Below are positions 14,598-20,535 of a stretch of DNA of 20,535 nucleotides, piece by piece (position 1 is the stretch's first letter; each line of letters opens with the position of its first letter). Under the pieces are notes generated by a model, which ran no database searches, was not told where the DNA came from, and was given only the letters and a program-made list of their open reading frames with translations. This stretch comes from a virus. Location of the stretch: positions 1 to 20,535 of the IMG/VR virus record IMGVR_UViG_3300042691_004320; one strand, 5' to 3'. The position numbers were made by a program, and so were the translations under genes.

Positions 14598-15563
14598 TTA
14601 CGATCTATCCGCCTCTGCTGCCATCTTCAGCAATTCACGCCCTTGCTCCTCCGAGGAGAGTTCGTGAAAAGCTTTGACGCGAGCAGGGCCAGAAGGTTGA
14701 CCGCTTGCAGGTGTCGTTGCCTTTCTTAGTTGAGTCAATTCTGACTCATACTTTGCAATCTTCTTTTCCAAGTCAGAGGCAGCGTCCGCCTTGAGCCTCA
14801 TCTTTGCCAGACCAACAGCATCATTGATTCCGTTAGGATAGTTCCTAAGAATCGCGTGTTGCTGTAACAAGTTTGCTACTGCTTTGTAGAGGCTGGTCGA
14901 AGAATCCTTTAATTCTGGATTCGCTTCGACTTCGCGCAAAAGGTTTTGGTCCCAGGCATTCTTCCATTCCGCCTGCGCCTTCTGCTCGGTATCTCTCTTG
15001 CCAGCAGTTTCAATCTCGTTGGCTTTGCTTTCAGCGAGTTTCGCAAGATCGTCACGGCCTTCATCACGATAGCTTTTTGCTGCTTCGCGATAATCTTCCG
15101 CGCTAAACTTGCTAGAACTTGCTTCTGTCTTTGCTGGAGAAGCTTCTTGACTAGCCCTTGCAGCCTTGGCTGCTTCAATAGCTTCTCTTTCAGCCTGGAG
15201 TCTTGCACGTTCCGCTTTGACATCTTCCCACTCTTTTGCGAGTCGAGACTGTGCCTTTTGGTACTTGCTTTGCTTCTTTTCGGAAGCTGACTCTGACTTG
15301 GGTTCATCAGATTGCGTTGTTAAAGAGCTTGTTGATGTAGTTTCAGTCTTAGGGACTTCTTCTACCACCGCATCATTCGATGTGGATTTGGTTTCGGCGG
15401 TTTCTGGAGTCGTAGGTTTCTCCGAGCTATCACTACTTACAACCTCCTGCTTAACTTCTTTAGTAGCCTCAACATTATCTTCTGGTACTTCATCTAACCC
15501 AGCGTCAAATGCTGCTGCCATCTTCAGCATATCAAGTTCAGTTGGTTCTTTGGAATCCGCCAT
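14598..15563 (-). CDS. Capsid scaffolding protein
   Basis: The 321-residue protein lies directly before the capsid gene, the usual place for scaffolds. It is very acidic and Ser/Thr-rich in its first 95 residues. Residues about 97-210 are a Lys/Glu/Ala-rich coiled coil (KKQSKYQKAQSRLAKEWEDV). A further helix spans about 250-280, and a short C-terminal tail ends HELSSEEQGRELLKMAAEAD, the kind of terminal helix that binds coat protein. It would guide head assembly and then exit. AAAGGG lies six bases before the ATG. A 33-base gap separates it from the capsid start. The 172- and 114-residue plus-strand frames here are shadows. Confidence 0.8.
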   Translation of the reverse strand: MADSKEPTELDMLKMAAAFDAGLDEVPEDNVEATKEVKQEVVSSDSSEKPTTPETAETKSTSNDAVVEEVPKTETTSTSSLTTQSDEPKSESASEKKQSKYQKAQSRLAKEWEDVKAERARLQAEREAIEAAKAARASQEASPAKTEASSSKFSAEDYREAAKSYRDEGRDDLAKLAESKANEIETAGKRDTEQKAQAEWKNAWDQNLLREVEANPELKDSSTSLYKAVANLLQQHAILRNYPNGINDAVGLAKMRLKADAASDLEKKIAKYESELTQLRKATTPASGQPSGPARVKAFHELSSEEQGRELLKMAAEADRS

Positions 15564-15612
15564 GTTGACCCTTTCTTACACCGCCACTCAGGGAGTCATT
15601 CTGAATAGCAGG

Positions 15613-15936
15613 TTAATTGACAGCAGGTTCATCGGCCCCATCCCTGCTGTCGAGGATGGGCGAGTTTTGTTTGGGGCTGCATAACGACTCAATTGTCGCC
15701 ACACAACCTCGAAATCCTTTAGCATATCCGCAAGCCTCTGCAAGTGAGTTCGCTTCTTTCTCTACTGCGGAGGCATTTTGGCGCAAAGTAAGATTTAAAA
15801 GGATCAGACTAAGCTTCTTGCCAGTTAGGCTTCCAAGGAATCCAGTTAGCGCTCTTTCATCCTCCGCCTCCCACTTAGGCTCGTCTACCCACTCCTGGTG
15901 ACGGATAAAAGCCATAATTGCGCGTAGTTTTCTCAT
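15613..15936 (-). CDS. Small hypothetical protein before the scaffold (107 aa)
   Basis: The 107-residue protein starts MRKLRAIMAFIRHQEWVDEP and includes a helix-rich middle (LTGFLGSLTGKKLSLILLNLTLR), then GYAKGFRGCVATIESLCS with two Cys. It resembles small genes found between portal and scaffold in related phages, as I recall, but has no named function. The ATG shares a base with the methyltransferase stop (TAATG). No membrane segment is certain; residues 39-50 are hydrophobic but short. Spacer 15564-15612 holds only the scaffold ribosome site. Confidence 0.6.
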   Translation of the reverse strand: MRKLRAIMAFIRHQEWVDEPKWEAEDERALTGFLGSLTGKKLSLILLNLTLRQNASAVEKEANSLAEACGYAKGFRGCVATIESLCSPKQNSPILDSRDGADEPAVN

Positions 15937-16451
15937 TAGAAATAAATTACTGCTTGATTTTCAACAGTTTGCTTTGCATCAAAACCTAACTCTTCAGAGG
16001 CTTGTCTTACTCCAGGGCAATTCACCCAATCCCAATCATCAAGGAATATTGCGCCACCTGGAGCCATTCTGTCTTTAAGCACCTTTAAAGAATTTAAGGT
16101 TGATAGATAAAAATCAACATCAAGGTGAACCATCCAGAATCCAGCCTCATCTCCAATGCTTTCTGGAAATATGCCCTTACGCACTACAACATTTTTCCTG
16201 TTACTGAGCATTTTAATGACATCTATCTCTGGCTTGAATTCCCCCACCTTGTGTGGCTCGCCTTCCTTCCAACAAGACTCTGGCATTCCTTCAAATGTGT
16301 CGTATGCGTAAATTTTTGTATCCAAGAAATTATCCGAAAGTATTCCTGTAAATCCACCATGAAATACTCCAACCTCACCAATAAGACCAGTTGGGTTCTT
16401 AAAGCAATGTGTGAGCATTGCCATAATTTTACCCTCATTTAAAAGCGTCAT
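15936..16451 (-). CDS. TylF-like SAM-dependent O-methyltransferase
   Basis: The 171-residue protein looks like a compact class I SAM-dependent methyltransferase of the TylF/MycF (macrocin O-methyltransferase) type. GEVGVFHGG (25-33) is the SAM loop, YAYDTFEGMPES (49-60) holds the acidic residue and the family's DTFEGMP signature, HLDVDFY (109-115) and PGGAIFLDDWDW (131-142) supply the Asp residues that bind the metal and position the substrate hydroxyl. Family enzymes methylate sugar hydroxyls, so it might modify a glycan or a virion or nucleotide sugar; the substrate is unknown. It is shorter than TylF-type enzymes of about 250 residues. GC is about 38% over three sampled lines. It sits in the head module, an odd place for an enzyme, and overlaps the next start. 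Confidence 0.78.
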   Translation of the reverse strand: MTLLNEGKIMAMLTHCFKNPTGLIGEVGVFHGGFTGILSDNFLDTKIYAYDTFEGMPESCWKEGEPHKVGEFKPEIDVIKMLSNRKNVVVRKGIFPESIGDEAGFWMVHLDVDFYLSTLNSLKVLKDRMAPGGAIFLDDWDWVNCPGVRQASEELGFDAKQTVENQAVIYF

Positions 16452-16492
16452 ATTTTAAACGCAATTAATGCATCGCGCATTACTGGTACTGC

Positions 16493-16514
16493 CATCCGCC
16501 AATACAAGCGGATG
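16493..16514 (-). other. Inverted repeat in the portal-downstream spacer
   Basis: CATCCGC (16493-16499) and GCGGATG (16508-16514) form a perfect 7-bp stem with an 8-base loop in the 81-base gap between 16533 and 16451. No U-tract follows, so it is not an intrinsic terminator. A 15-codon frame beginning MAVPVMRDALI ends in ATGA over the methyltransferase start; its reality is unproven, and I do not list it as a gene. Confidence 0.4.
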
Positions 16515-16532
16515 TAGCTGTAAAGTCAAAGC

Positions 16533-17369
16533 TTAAATTAACCTTCGATTGCTTGGGGCGAGGGAATTGTTTGCAGGAGGTCTTGGCATTGGCGTGCGAC
16601 GAGTTCTGCCTGCCACTTGGGAGAAGCTTCTGGCTGGACCAGCAGGAGCTGCGAGGTTCTGAACTGCTTGGTTCATGTCTTGGTTCCTACGCATTCCCTG
16701 CTGAAGCATTTGGTTGTAGTTCTGCATTTGTGGAATTTGAAATTTTGGCTGCACTTCTACTGGTCTAGGTCTTGCCTGATCTGCAATGATTGGATTTGGT
16801 GTTGCATTCTGACCATTAATCGGAACTTGGTTTGCAAGATTTCTTTGCTGTTCCGCTGCTGCCAGCATGGCTTGCTCTAGCTGTGGATTAACTTGTGGCA
16901 TTGCGCTTCCAGTTGTTGCTGTGGGTTGGTTGGGAGTTTGGAATCTTTCAACAGGTACAAATCTGCTTCCAGGTGCTGGAACTATTCCCCTTGGTCTTGA
17001 TTCCTTTTCACCTGTTGCTGGATCAATATAATTTACCATATCCGCTGTATAGTAAGAGCCTGGTTGCCTTACATTAATAAAGTCTTGATTGCCTGTGGCC
17101 TGAGTCCTGTCACCAATTGGCATCAGATTAGGCATTTCACCTCTTGCTTGGCGATCAGCGACTAATTGTGAAAGCATGTTGAAATAATTTTGATTCTGCA
17201 TAAGAGAATTGAAATTAGGATCGCGAACCATATCAACAGGAGCGCGTTCTGGTGGAGGCGGTGGTGCAGCCTGCCTTCCATTCGCTTGCAATACTGCTGG
17301 GCTTGGAGGCGGAGGCAATACTCCTTCTGGAGGAAGTGGTGGTTGTTGTGCGTTTAATGCTGATCCCAT
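16533..17369 (-). CDS. Pro/Gln-rich low-complexity protein after the portal (278 aa)
   Basis: The 278-residue protein begins MGSALNAQQPPLPPEGVLPP and is rich in Pro, Gln, Asn and Ala throughout, with a better ordered stretch around 46-135 (VDMVRDPNFNSLMQNQNYF, then NFxNVRQPGSYYTADMV-type Tyr/Val segments). The C-terminus is basic (RTRRTPMPRPP, NRRLI). It looks largely disordered, with no enzyme, membrane or signal motif. It starts one base after the portal stop in a TAATATGG junction, so it is translated with the portal and may be a head-vertex or assembly protein. I recognise no family. Confidence 0.6.
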   Translation of the reverse strand: MGSALNAQQPPLPPEGVLPPPPSPAVLQANGRQAAPPPPPERAPVDMVRDPNFNSLMQNQNYFNMLSQLVADRQARGEMPNLMPIGDRTQATGNQDFINVRQPGSYYTADMVNYIDPATGEKESRPRGIVPAPGSRFVPVERFQTPNQPTATTGSAMPQVNPQLEQAMLAAAEQQRNLANQVPINGQNATPNPIIADQARPRPVEVQPKFQIPQMQNYNQMLQQGMRRNQDMNQAVQNLAAPAGPARSFSQVAGRTRRTPMPRPPANNSLAPSNRRLI

Positions 17370-17370
17370 A

Positions 17371-19239
17371 TTACATTACCTGTGGTTGGAGTTGTTGCGG
17401 TGCTTGCCCCTGCTGTTGTACTTGAGCCTTGGCTGCATCGCGAAGTTGTTTCTGAATAGCCCTGGAGGTATTCGGATCGGTCTGTTCAAGCGCAGCCAGG
17501 TGCTGCTGCAAGTGTTCCATTAGAACTTGGATTGCACTCTGGTCTACTGGCTGCTGACGCATTTGCGCTGCTTGGTTGAACGCGAAGAGAACCGATATGT
17601 GCGCTTTGTGATCATCGCTAGGTTTAATCGCGACAGGGAATCCTGTGGCCAGCATGGTCGCAATTTCTGTCGCTTGATCTTCAGCTTGATCGCCTGATCC
17701 TGCTTGCGGGTCAGTAAATAGTTTTCTAACGAGACTAGGGTCATCTTGTTCAAGAACTGACTTTACCAGCTCTCCTTGGTTAATATAGGGATTATTTTGG
17801 AACATCTGCATCCGCGCCACAGATTTCTGCAACGCAAATTGGCGATTGATAAAGTCAAGTCCACCCTTCGGCTCAATCGAGTACTGCTCATGAATTCCCT
17901 CAGGAACCATCTGGCCAGTATCGTCGGCATAACGGAACATCAAATCTTCCTTTGCGTACTGGACGTACAGGGACCAGCATTGGCGGAATAGGTGAGCCAA
18001 GCTCATTCGGAAGATGCGATTACGCAAATCACCAGAGGCAGCAGCCTGACCCTGCATCGCTTGAATCTCGGCAGCAGTTTTTCTGTCTCCAGTATTAAAC
18101 TGCGAGCCAGCACCAAAGTCAGCGTTACCCATTCGATTCTCTGCGAGCTGACGCTCTTCAAGCATCAAACGCTGGAAGTCAAAGGGAGGTTGGCTGAACT
18201 GGACAGGCTTTAATCCTTGCGGAAGAATCTGACCAGGCTGCATCCTCAAGTTCGCTGTGTTCAGCGATACTGGATTCTGCGCTTCGAAAACAGGGCGGTT
18301 GGCCAGCTCTACATAGTCAGAGAGGGAGTTCTTGAGCTTGTTTAGGAGGTTTTCGCCAGGGAGGAGGATCTCAGCTACCCCGCGAGGACTATACCAACCG
18401 CCACCTGTGATTTCATATGGGAAATCAACAAACGGAGGCTCGCCGTGTTCGTATGGGAGGGTAAAGGGTTTCCGCACGTTCTCGTTGATTGCGAGAGGGG
18501 AGTATGTTTCAACCAACCATCCGTCCTTCGACGGAGTGTACATTTCCCACAAGATGATCCGATCATTCTCTGCTTCCTGCGTGATGCCTTCGCGCCGATA
18601 GATCTCGTCTTGGATCTCGCTGCGAAGTCCGACAGAGTTGTTCGGCTTGCCAGCAATGCGCTTAATGAATTCTTCGTCCTGCTTGTAGAGAGGATTGGTC
18701 TTATAGCTATCAACAGAAATGGAAATGATGTGGACGATGAAGTCTGCGTCTTTAAGTTCTTTGGTATACTGAGGAACAATCAAATGAAAAGGATCGATGG
18801 CTTCGAAGCCAATCCGCTTGTTTTGATCGTCCCAAACAACCTTGGCAACACCGCGACCATAGAGAAGTAAGTTGTCGATGACGGACACAATCTCTTTCTG
18901 GAAGTTGGACTGCTCGCGCATCTTGTAGTCAAACCAACGCTCGGCGGTAACAGTAATCGGAGTCAACTGCTGACGCATCGGAACGAAGCTGGAAAGAATG
19001 TCGTTGCCAATCGCGCTGTTGACGAAGGAGGGCTTGAGACGCTCAATCGCCGTATCGATCAACTGAACGTGCAGGTCGGCTGCTGTTGGCCAAGGCTTGA
19101 CCTTACGGCGTACACCAAAGTAGCGAGCTTGGTAGAACAACCGCTGGCGGTTCTCCCAAGTTTCACGTTGGTTCAGACAATCAATAATCCTCTGGTAGTA
19201 ATCTCCGCGACGATTGTTCTTGTCTTGATTGGTTGCCAT
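17371..19239 (-). CDS. Portal protein
   Basis: The 622-residue protein matches podovirus portals in length and layout. The N-terminus has DYYQRIIDCLNQRETWENRQ and WPTAADLHV. A central region has RWFDYKMREQSNFQKEI, NLLLYGRGVAKVVWD and AIDPFHLIVP (about 106-166), a pattern I know from portals of short-tailed phages. Then GGGWYSPRGVAEILLP and a long helix (about 285-320) lead into the wing and stem, and the C-terminal 60 residues are Gln-rich and probably disordered. Twelve copies would form the DNA-entry ring that binds terminase and the tail adaptor. AAGGAT lies ten bases before the ATG, within the previous stop. Several plus-strand frames here are shadows. Confidence 0.85.
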   Translation of the reverse strand: MATNQDKNNRRGDYYQRIIDCLNQRETWENRQRLFYQARYFGVRRKVKPWPTAADLHVQLIDTAIERLKPSFVNSAIGNDILSSFVPMRQQLTPITVTAERWFDYKMREQSNFQKEIVSVIDNLLLYGRGVAKVVWDDQNKRIGFEAIDPFHLIVPQYTKELKDADFIVHIISISVDSYKTNPLYKQDEEFIKRIAGKPNNSVGLRSEIQDEIYRREGITQEAENDRIILWEMYTPSKDGWLVETYSPLAINENVRKPFTLPYEHGEPPFVDFPYEITGGGWYSPRGVAEILLPGENLLNKLKNSLSDYVELANRPVFEAQNPVSLNTANLRMQPGQILPQGLKPVQFSQPPFDFQRLMLEERQLAENRMGNADFGAGSQFNTGDRKTAAEIQAMQGQAAASGDLRNRIFRMSLAHLFRQCWSLYVQYAKEDLMFRYADDTGQMVPEGIHEQYSIEPKGGLDFINRQFALQKSVARMQMFQNNPYINQGELVKSVLEQDDPSLVRKLFTDPQAGSGDQAEDQATEIATMLATGFPVAIKPSDDHKAHISVLFAFNQAAQMRQQPVDQSAIQVLMEHLQQHLAALEQTDPNTSRAIQKQLRDAAKAQVQQQGQAPQQLQPQVM

Positions 19240-19253
19240 ATTATTTGTTATCC

Positions 19254-19637
19254 TTATTTAAAGAAATCAGAAAGTTTTGAAATGTACTTCATCTGTTCTT
19301 CTGTAGCACTTTTACCGCTAGTATCACCAGTAAACAACCTTGCTGCTATGGTTGCCCTTCTATCATCTTCACTTGCATTTTTGTATGTAGTATTATCAAG
19401 GGCTTTATTTTGTTCTTCAGTAAGATCAAAATTTGGTTTTTCTATTTGACCAGTACGAATGAGTATTCTTGTTGCCTCATTCCTGATTACCGCATCCTTT
19501 TGTTGTTCGTTAAGGTTCGAGTATGGGTTAAGGATAATTTTATTGTCTTCGGCTGCCATGCCAGTTACATTTTTATTCTTATTGAAATAATCCATTTCGC
19601 TTGGAAATGGTTGTCTTAACAAGTCGTATGGATTCAT
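19254..19637 (-). CDS. Conserved-type phage protein between lysis genes and portal (127 aa)
   Basis: The 127-residue protein contains VTGMAAEDNKIILNPYSNLNEQQ (24-46, here quoted in part as VTGMAAEDNKIILNPYS) and later LTEEQNKALDNTTY, IAARLFTGDTSG and ATEEQMKYISKL. I recall this arrangement from unannotated genes near terminase and portal in other podoviruses, so it is a genuine conserved family without known role. The product is charged, helical, and lacks membrane or signal segments. Its ATG overlaps the stop of the o-spanin-like gene (ATGA). It is AT-rich: the line 19381-19440 is only 27% GC. Confidence 0.65.
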   Translation of the reverse strand: MNPYDLLRQPFPSEMDYFNKNKNVTGMAAEDNKIILNPYSNLNEQQKDAVIRNEATRILIRTGQIEKPNFDLTEEQNKALDNTTYKNASEDDRRATIAARLFTGDTSGKSATEEQMKYISKLSDFFK

Positions 19638-19873
19638 TTGTTGCGCTCAGTCTTTAGTTCATACGAAAGATCGTTGACAGCATTCAAGGCTTTCCTCGCC
19701 CATTCGCGCGTACCAGGAGTACCGCGACGAATCTCAATGTAGTTTGGATCTTTCATCAGCTCCTCAACTATCCCTGTCGTGTGGGTTACTGGTGTCGTTG
19801 TTGCGCAACCACCAAGACTCACCGCGCAGATCACGCTCAATAGCGTCGCGATTATCGCGCCACTCGTTCTCAA
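19634..19873 (-). CDS. Lipoprotein, o-spanin (Rz1-like)
   Basis: In this frame a hydrophobic signal (SGAIIATLLSVICAVSLGGC) ends in the lipobox SLGGC, followed by about 56 mature residues including helical EWARKALNAVNDLSYELK. This fits an outer-membrane spanin subunit that fuses membranes at lysis. The open frame runs back to 19978, but the extra residues have no signal-like character and overlap two genes. I therefore propose the TTG at 19873 (79 aa, Cys23), which puts a short basic N-terminus (LRTSG) before the hydrophobic core. It overlaps the 62-residue gene in another frame, as Rz and Rz1 do. Confidence 0.65.
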   Translation of the reverse strand: MRTSGAIIATLLSVICAVSLGGCATTTPVTHTTGIVEELMKDPNYIEIRRGTPGTREWARKALNAVNDLSYELKTERNK

Positions 19874-19952
19874 AGTTCTGAGTGCGCTTTTGCTTCCAAC
19901 CTGGAATGATGCGAAAGACGGCTGCGATGATCTCAAGGATTGCACGCAGCAC
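19764..19952 (-). CDS. Short membrane-anchored protein, i-spanin-like
   Basis: The 62-residue product starts at GTG 19952, six bases after the holin-like gene's stop. Residues 2-18 (LRAILEIIAAVFRIIPGW) are a hydrophobic or amphipathic helix suited to a membrane anchor, and the remainder is charged and helical (ENEWRDNRDAIERDLRGESWW). The order holin-like, then anchor plus helix, then an overlapping lipoprotein in another frame is the holin-Rz-Rz1 layout. It is short for an i-spanin, and the anchor is short for a full transmembrane span, so confidence is moderate. An amphipathic membrane-binding regulator is an alternative. No Shine-Dalgarno is obvious, so coupling to the holin-like gene is likely. 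Confidence 0.5.
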   Translation of the reverse strand: MLRAILEIIAAVFRIIPGWKQKRTQNFENEWRDNRDAIERDLRGESWWLRNNDTSNPHDRDS

Positions 19953-19958
19953 AAAAGA

Positions 19959-20129
19959 TTATTTAATATTGAGCCCAACTGTCTTCAAGAAATTAACAAT
20001 CTTTTCTAGGAAGCTGTCATCAGCGGGGGTGGGTGTCAGTTTGACAATAATGCGAGCAGCAAGAACGATACCGCCTACGGCAGCAACGATCTCTTGCCAG
20101 TTTGAAGTAATCCAATTCCAAATATTCAT
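19959..20129 (-). CDS. Holin-like small membrane protein (56 aa)
   Basis: The 56-residue protein begins MNIWNWITSNWQEIVAAVGG. One transmembrane helix spans about residues 12-30 (QEIVAAVGGIVLAARIIVK), followed by the turn LTPTPADD and an amphipathic helix ending LKTVGLNIK. I know this TPTPxDD-type protein from many phage genomes, where it lies near lysis genes, and a holin or antiholin role is the usual guess. It has an excellent AGGAGGA seven bases before its ATG, placed inside the last codons of terminase, so it is made at high level. It heads the spanin-like pair. Holin activity is inferred, not shown. Confidence 0.7.
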   Translation of the reverse strand: MNIWNWITSNWQEIVAAVGGIVLAARIIVKLTPTPADDSFLEKIVNFLKTVGLNIK

Positions 20130-20132
20130 AGT

Positions 20133-20535
20133 TTATCCTCCTGCGTCAAAGCCAGCCATGACAGGGTCGTGCGACTCCATCATTTGGCTTAACGCCTTCC
20201 AAGTTGGACGTTCCGTGGGGAAAGTCAAGTCCCAGCGGATATTACCACCATCTAGGCACAATGCCAACGCATCCGCTCGATCAGGGCTGGCGATACCCCT
20301 ACTGCGCAAGGAGTCCTTAGATTCTACCCCAAGCTTGCCCCTGCTGTTGGTCACAGTCCTGCGACAGGTTAATTGCGCCATTAGTTCGTCATCATCCTCT
20401 GGAAGGATGATCTCGCGATCCCCAATCTTCTTTGACATGTTAAACCACATCTCAGCCGACTTGTTGGTGTAGGCATCAGCATCGTTAGGCGTACCACCAA
20501 AGTTTACCCTGTTCACCCTCCATCCAGCCTCGGCC
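20133..20535 (-). CDS. terL: Terminase large subunit, C-terminal nuclease end (partial)
   Basis: The frame is open to the right edge, so this is the C-terminal part of a larger gene; a GTG at 20516 is not a real start because in-frame codons continue upstream (AEAGWRVNRVNFGG). The piece has the late nuclease-domain features of terminase large subunits: VNFGG followed by NKSAEMWFNMSKKI, then the signature SPDRADALALC in which the Asp residues help to bind metal. It cuts the concatemer during headful or unit-length packaging and docks on the portal, coded three genes further on. The last residues (FDAGG) also hold the ribosome site of the holin-like gene. Confidence 0.88.
   Translation of the reverse strand, partial: AEAGWRVNRVNFGGTPNDADAYTNKSAEMWFNMSKKIGDREIILPEDDDELMAQLTCRRTVTNSRGKLGVESKDSLRSRGIASPDRADALALCLDGGNIRWDLTFPTERPTWKALSQMMESHDPVMAGFDAGG

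Noticed and set aside
15166-15684. 172-residue plus-strand frame across scaffold
   Set aside because: Ser/Leu-rich complement of the acidic Lys/Glu coiled-coil gene; no start signal; spans a gene boundary on the other strand.
1-20535. tRNA genes, CRISPR arrays, insertion sequences, integrase or attachment sites
   Set aside because: Looked for cloverleaf ends, regular direct repeats with spacers, transposase motifs and terminal inverted repeats; none found. The only tandem repeats are within the fibre and nozzle genes.

Overview
This window reads as most of the late (virion and lysis) region of a lytic-type, short-tailed Caudoviricetes phage (podovirus morphology) of a Gram-negative host. It carries a portal, scaffold, N4-gp56-type major capsid protein, tail adaptor, tail nozzle, a run of large ejection proteins, a tail fibre and a GH108-type endolysin. 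There is no tape measure, tail tube or sheath gene. Lipoprotein and spanin-like genes point to a host with an outer membrane. I cannot name the host or a close phage relative from sequence alone.

Except for one gene, everything is on the minus strand and is read from right to left. It is tightly packed, with many ATGA or TAATG overlaps. In transcription order: the C-terminus of terminase large subunit runs off the right edge (20133-20535). Then come a 56-residue holin-like membrane protein, a short spanin-like pair (19634-19952), a conserved-looking phage protein, and the portal (17371-19239). Next are a Pro/Gln-rich protein, a TylF-like methyltransferase, a small protein, the scaffold and the capsid protein (13536-14564).

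Below the capsid gene lie a strong hairpin, a string of small virion-type genes, and a second small lipoprotein plus membrane coiled-coil pair (11582-11928). These are followed by the tail fibre (10488-11573), tail adaptor, tail nozzle, a GNAT-like protein, four putative ejection or internal virion proteins (1644-7264) and the endolysin (1072-1632). The left end is a small nuclease module: a PD-(D/E)XK protein, a 59-residue charged protein, and the first codons of a resolvase-like gene leaving the window.

The exception is 686-1075 on the plus strand. It encodes a secreted Gly/Ala-rich repeat protein with its own sigma70-like promoter placed so that the mRNA may be leaderless. It meets the endolysin tail to tail in a shared CTAG stop.

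Several parts look mobile within the phage. Hand counts give about 34-37% GC in the inserted adaptor domain, the fibre repeats and the small virion protein at 11928-12374, and about 38% in the methyltransferase. Sampled stretches next to the adaptor insert and in the capsid gene are about 50%. Five genes too short for a 60-residue ORF cutoff or cut by the window edge are annotated here: 1-44, 90-269, 11803-11928, 19959-20129, and the terminase extension to the right edge.
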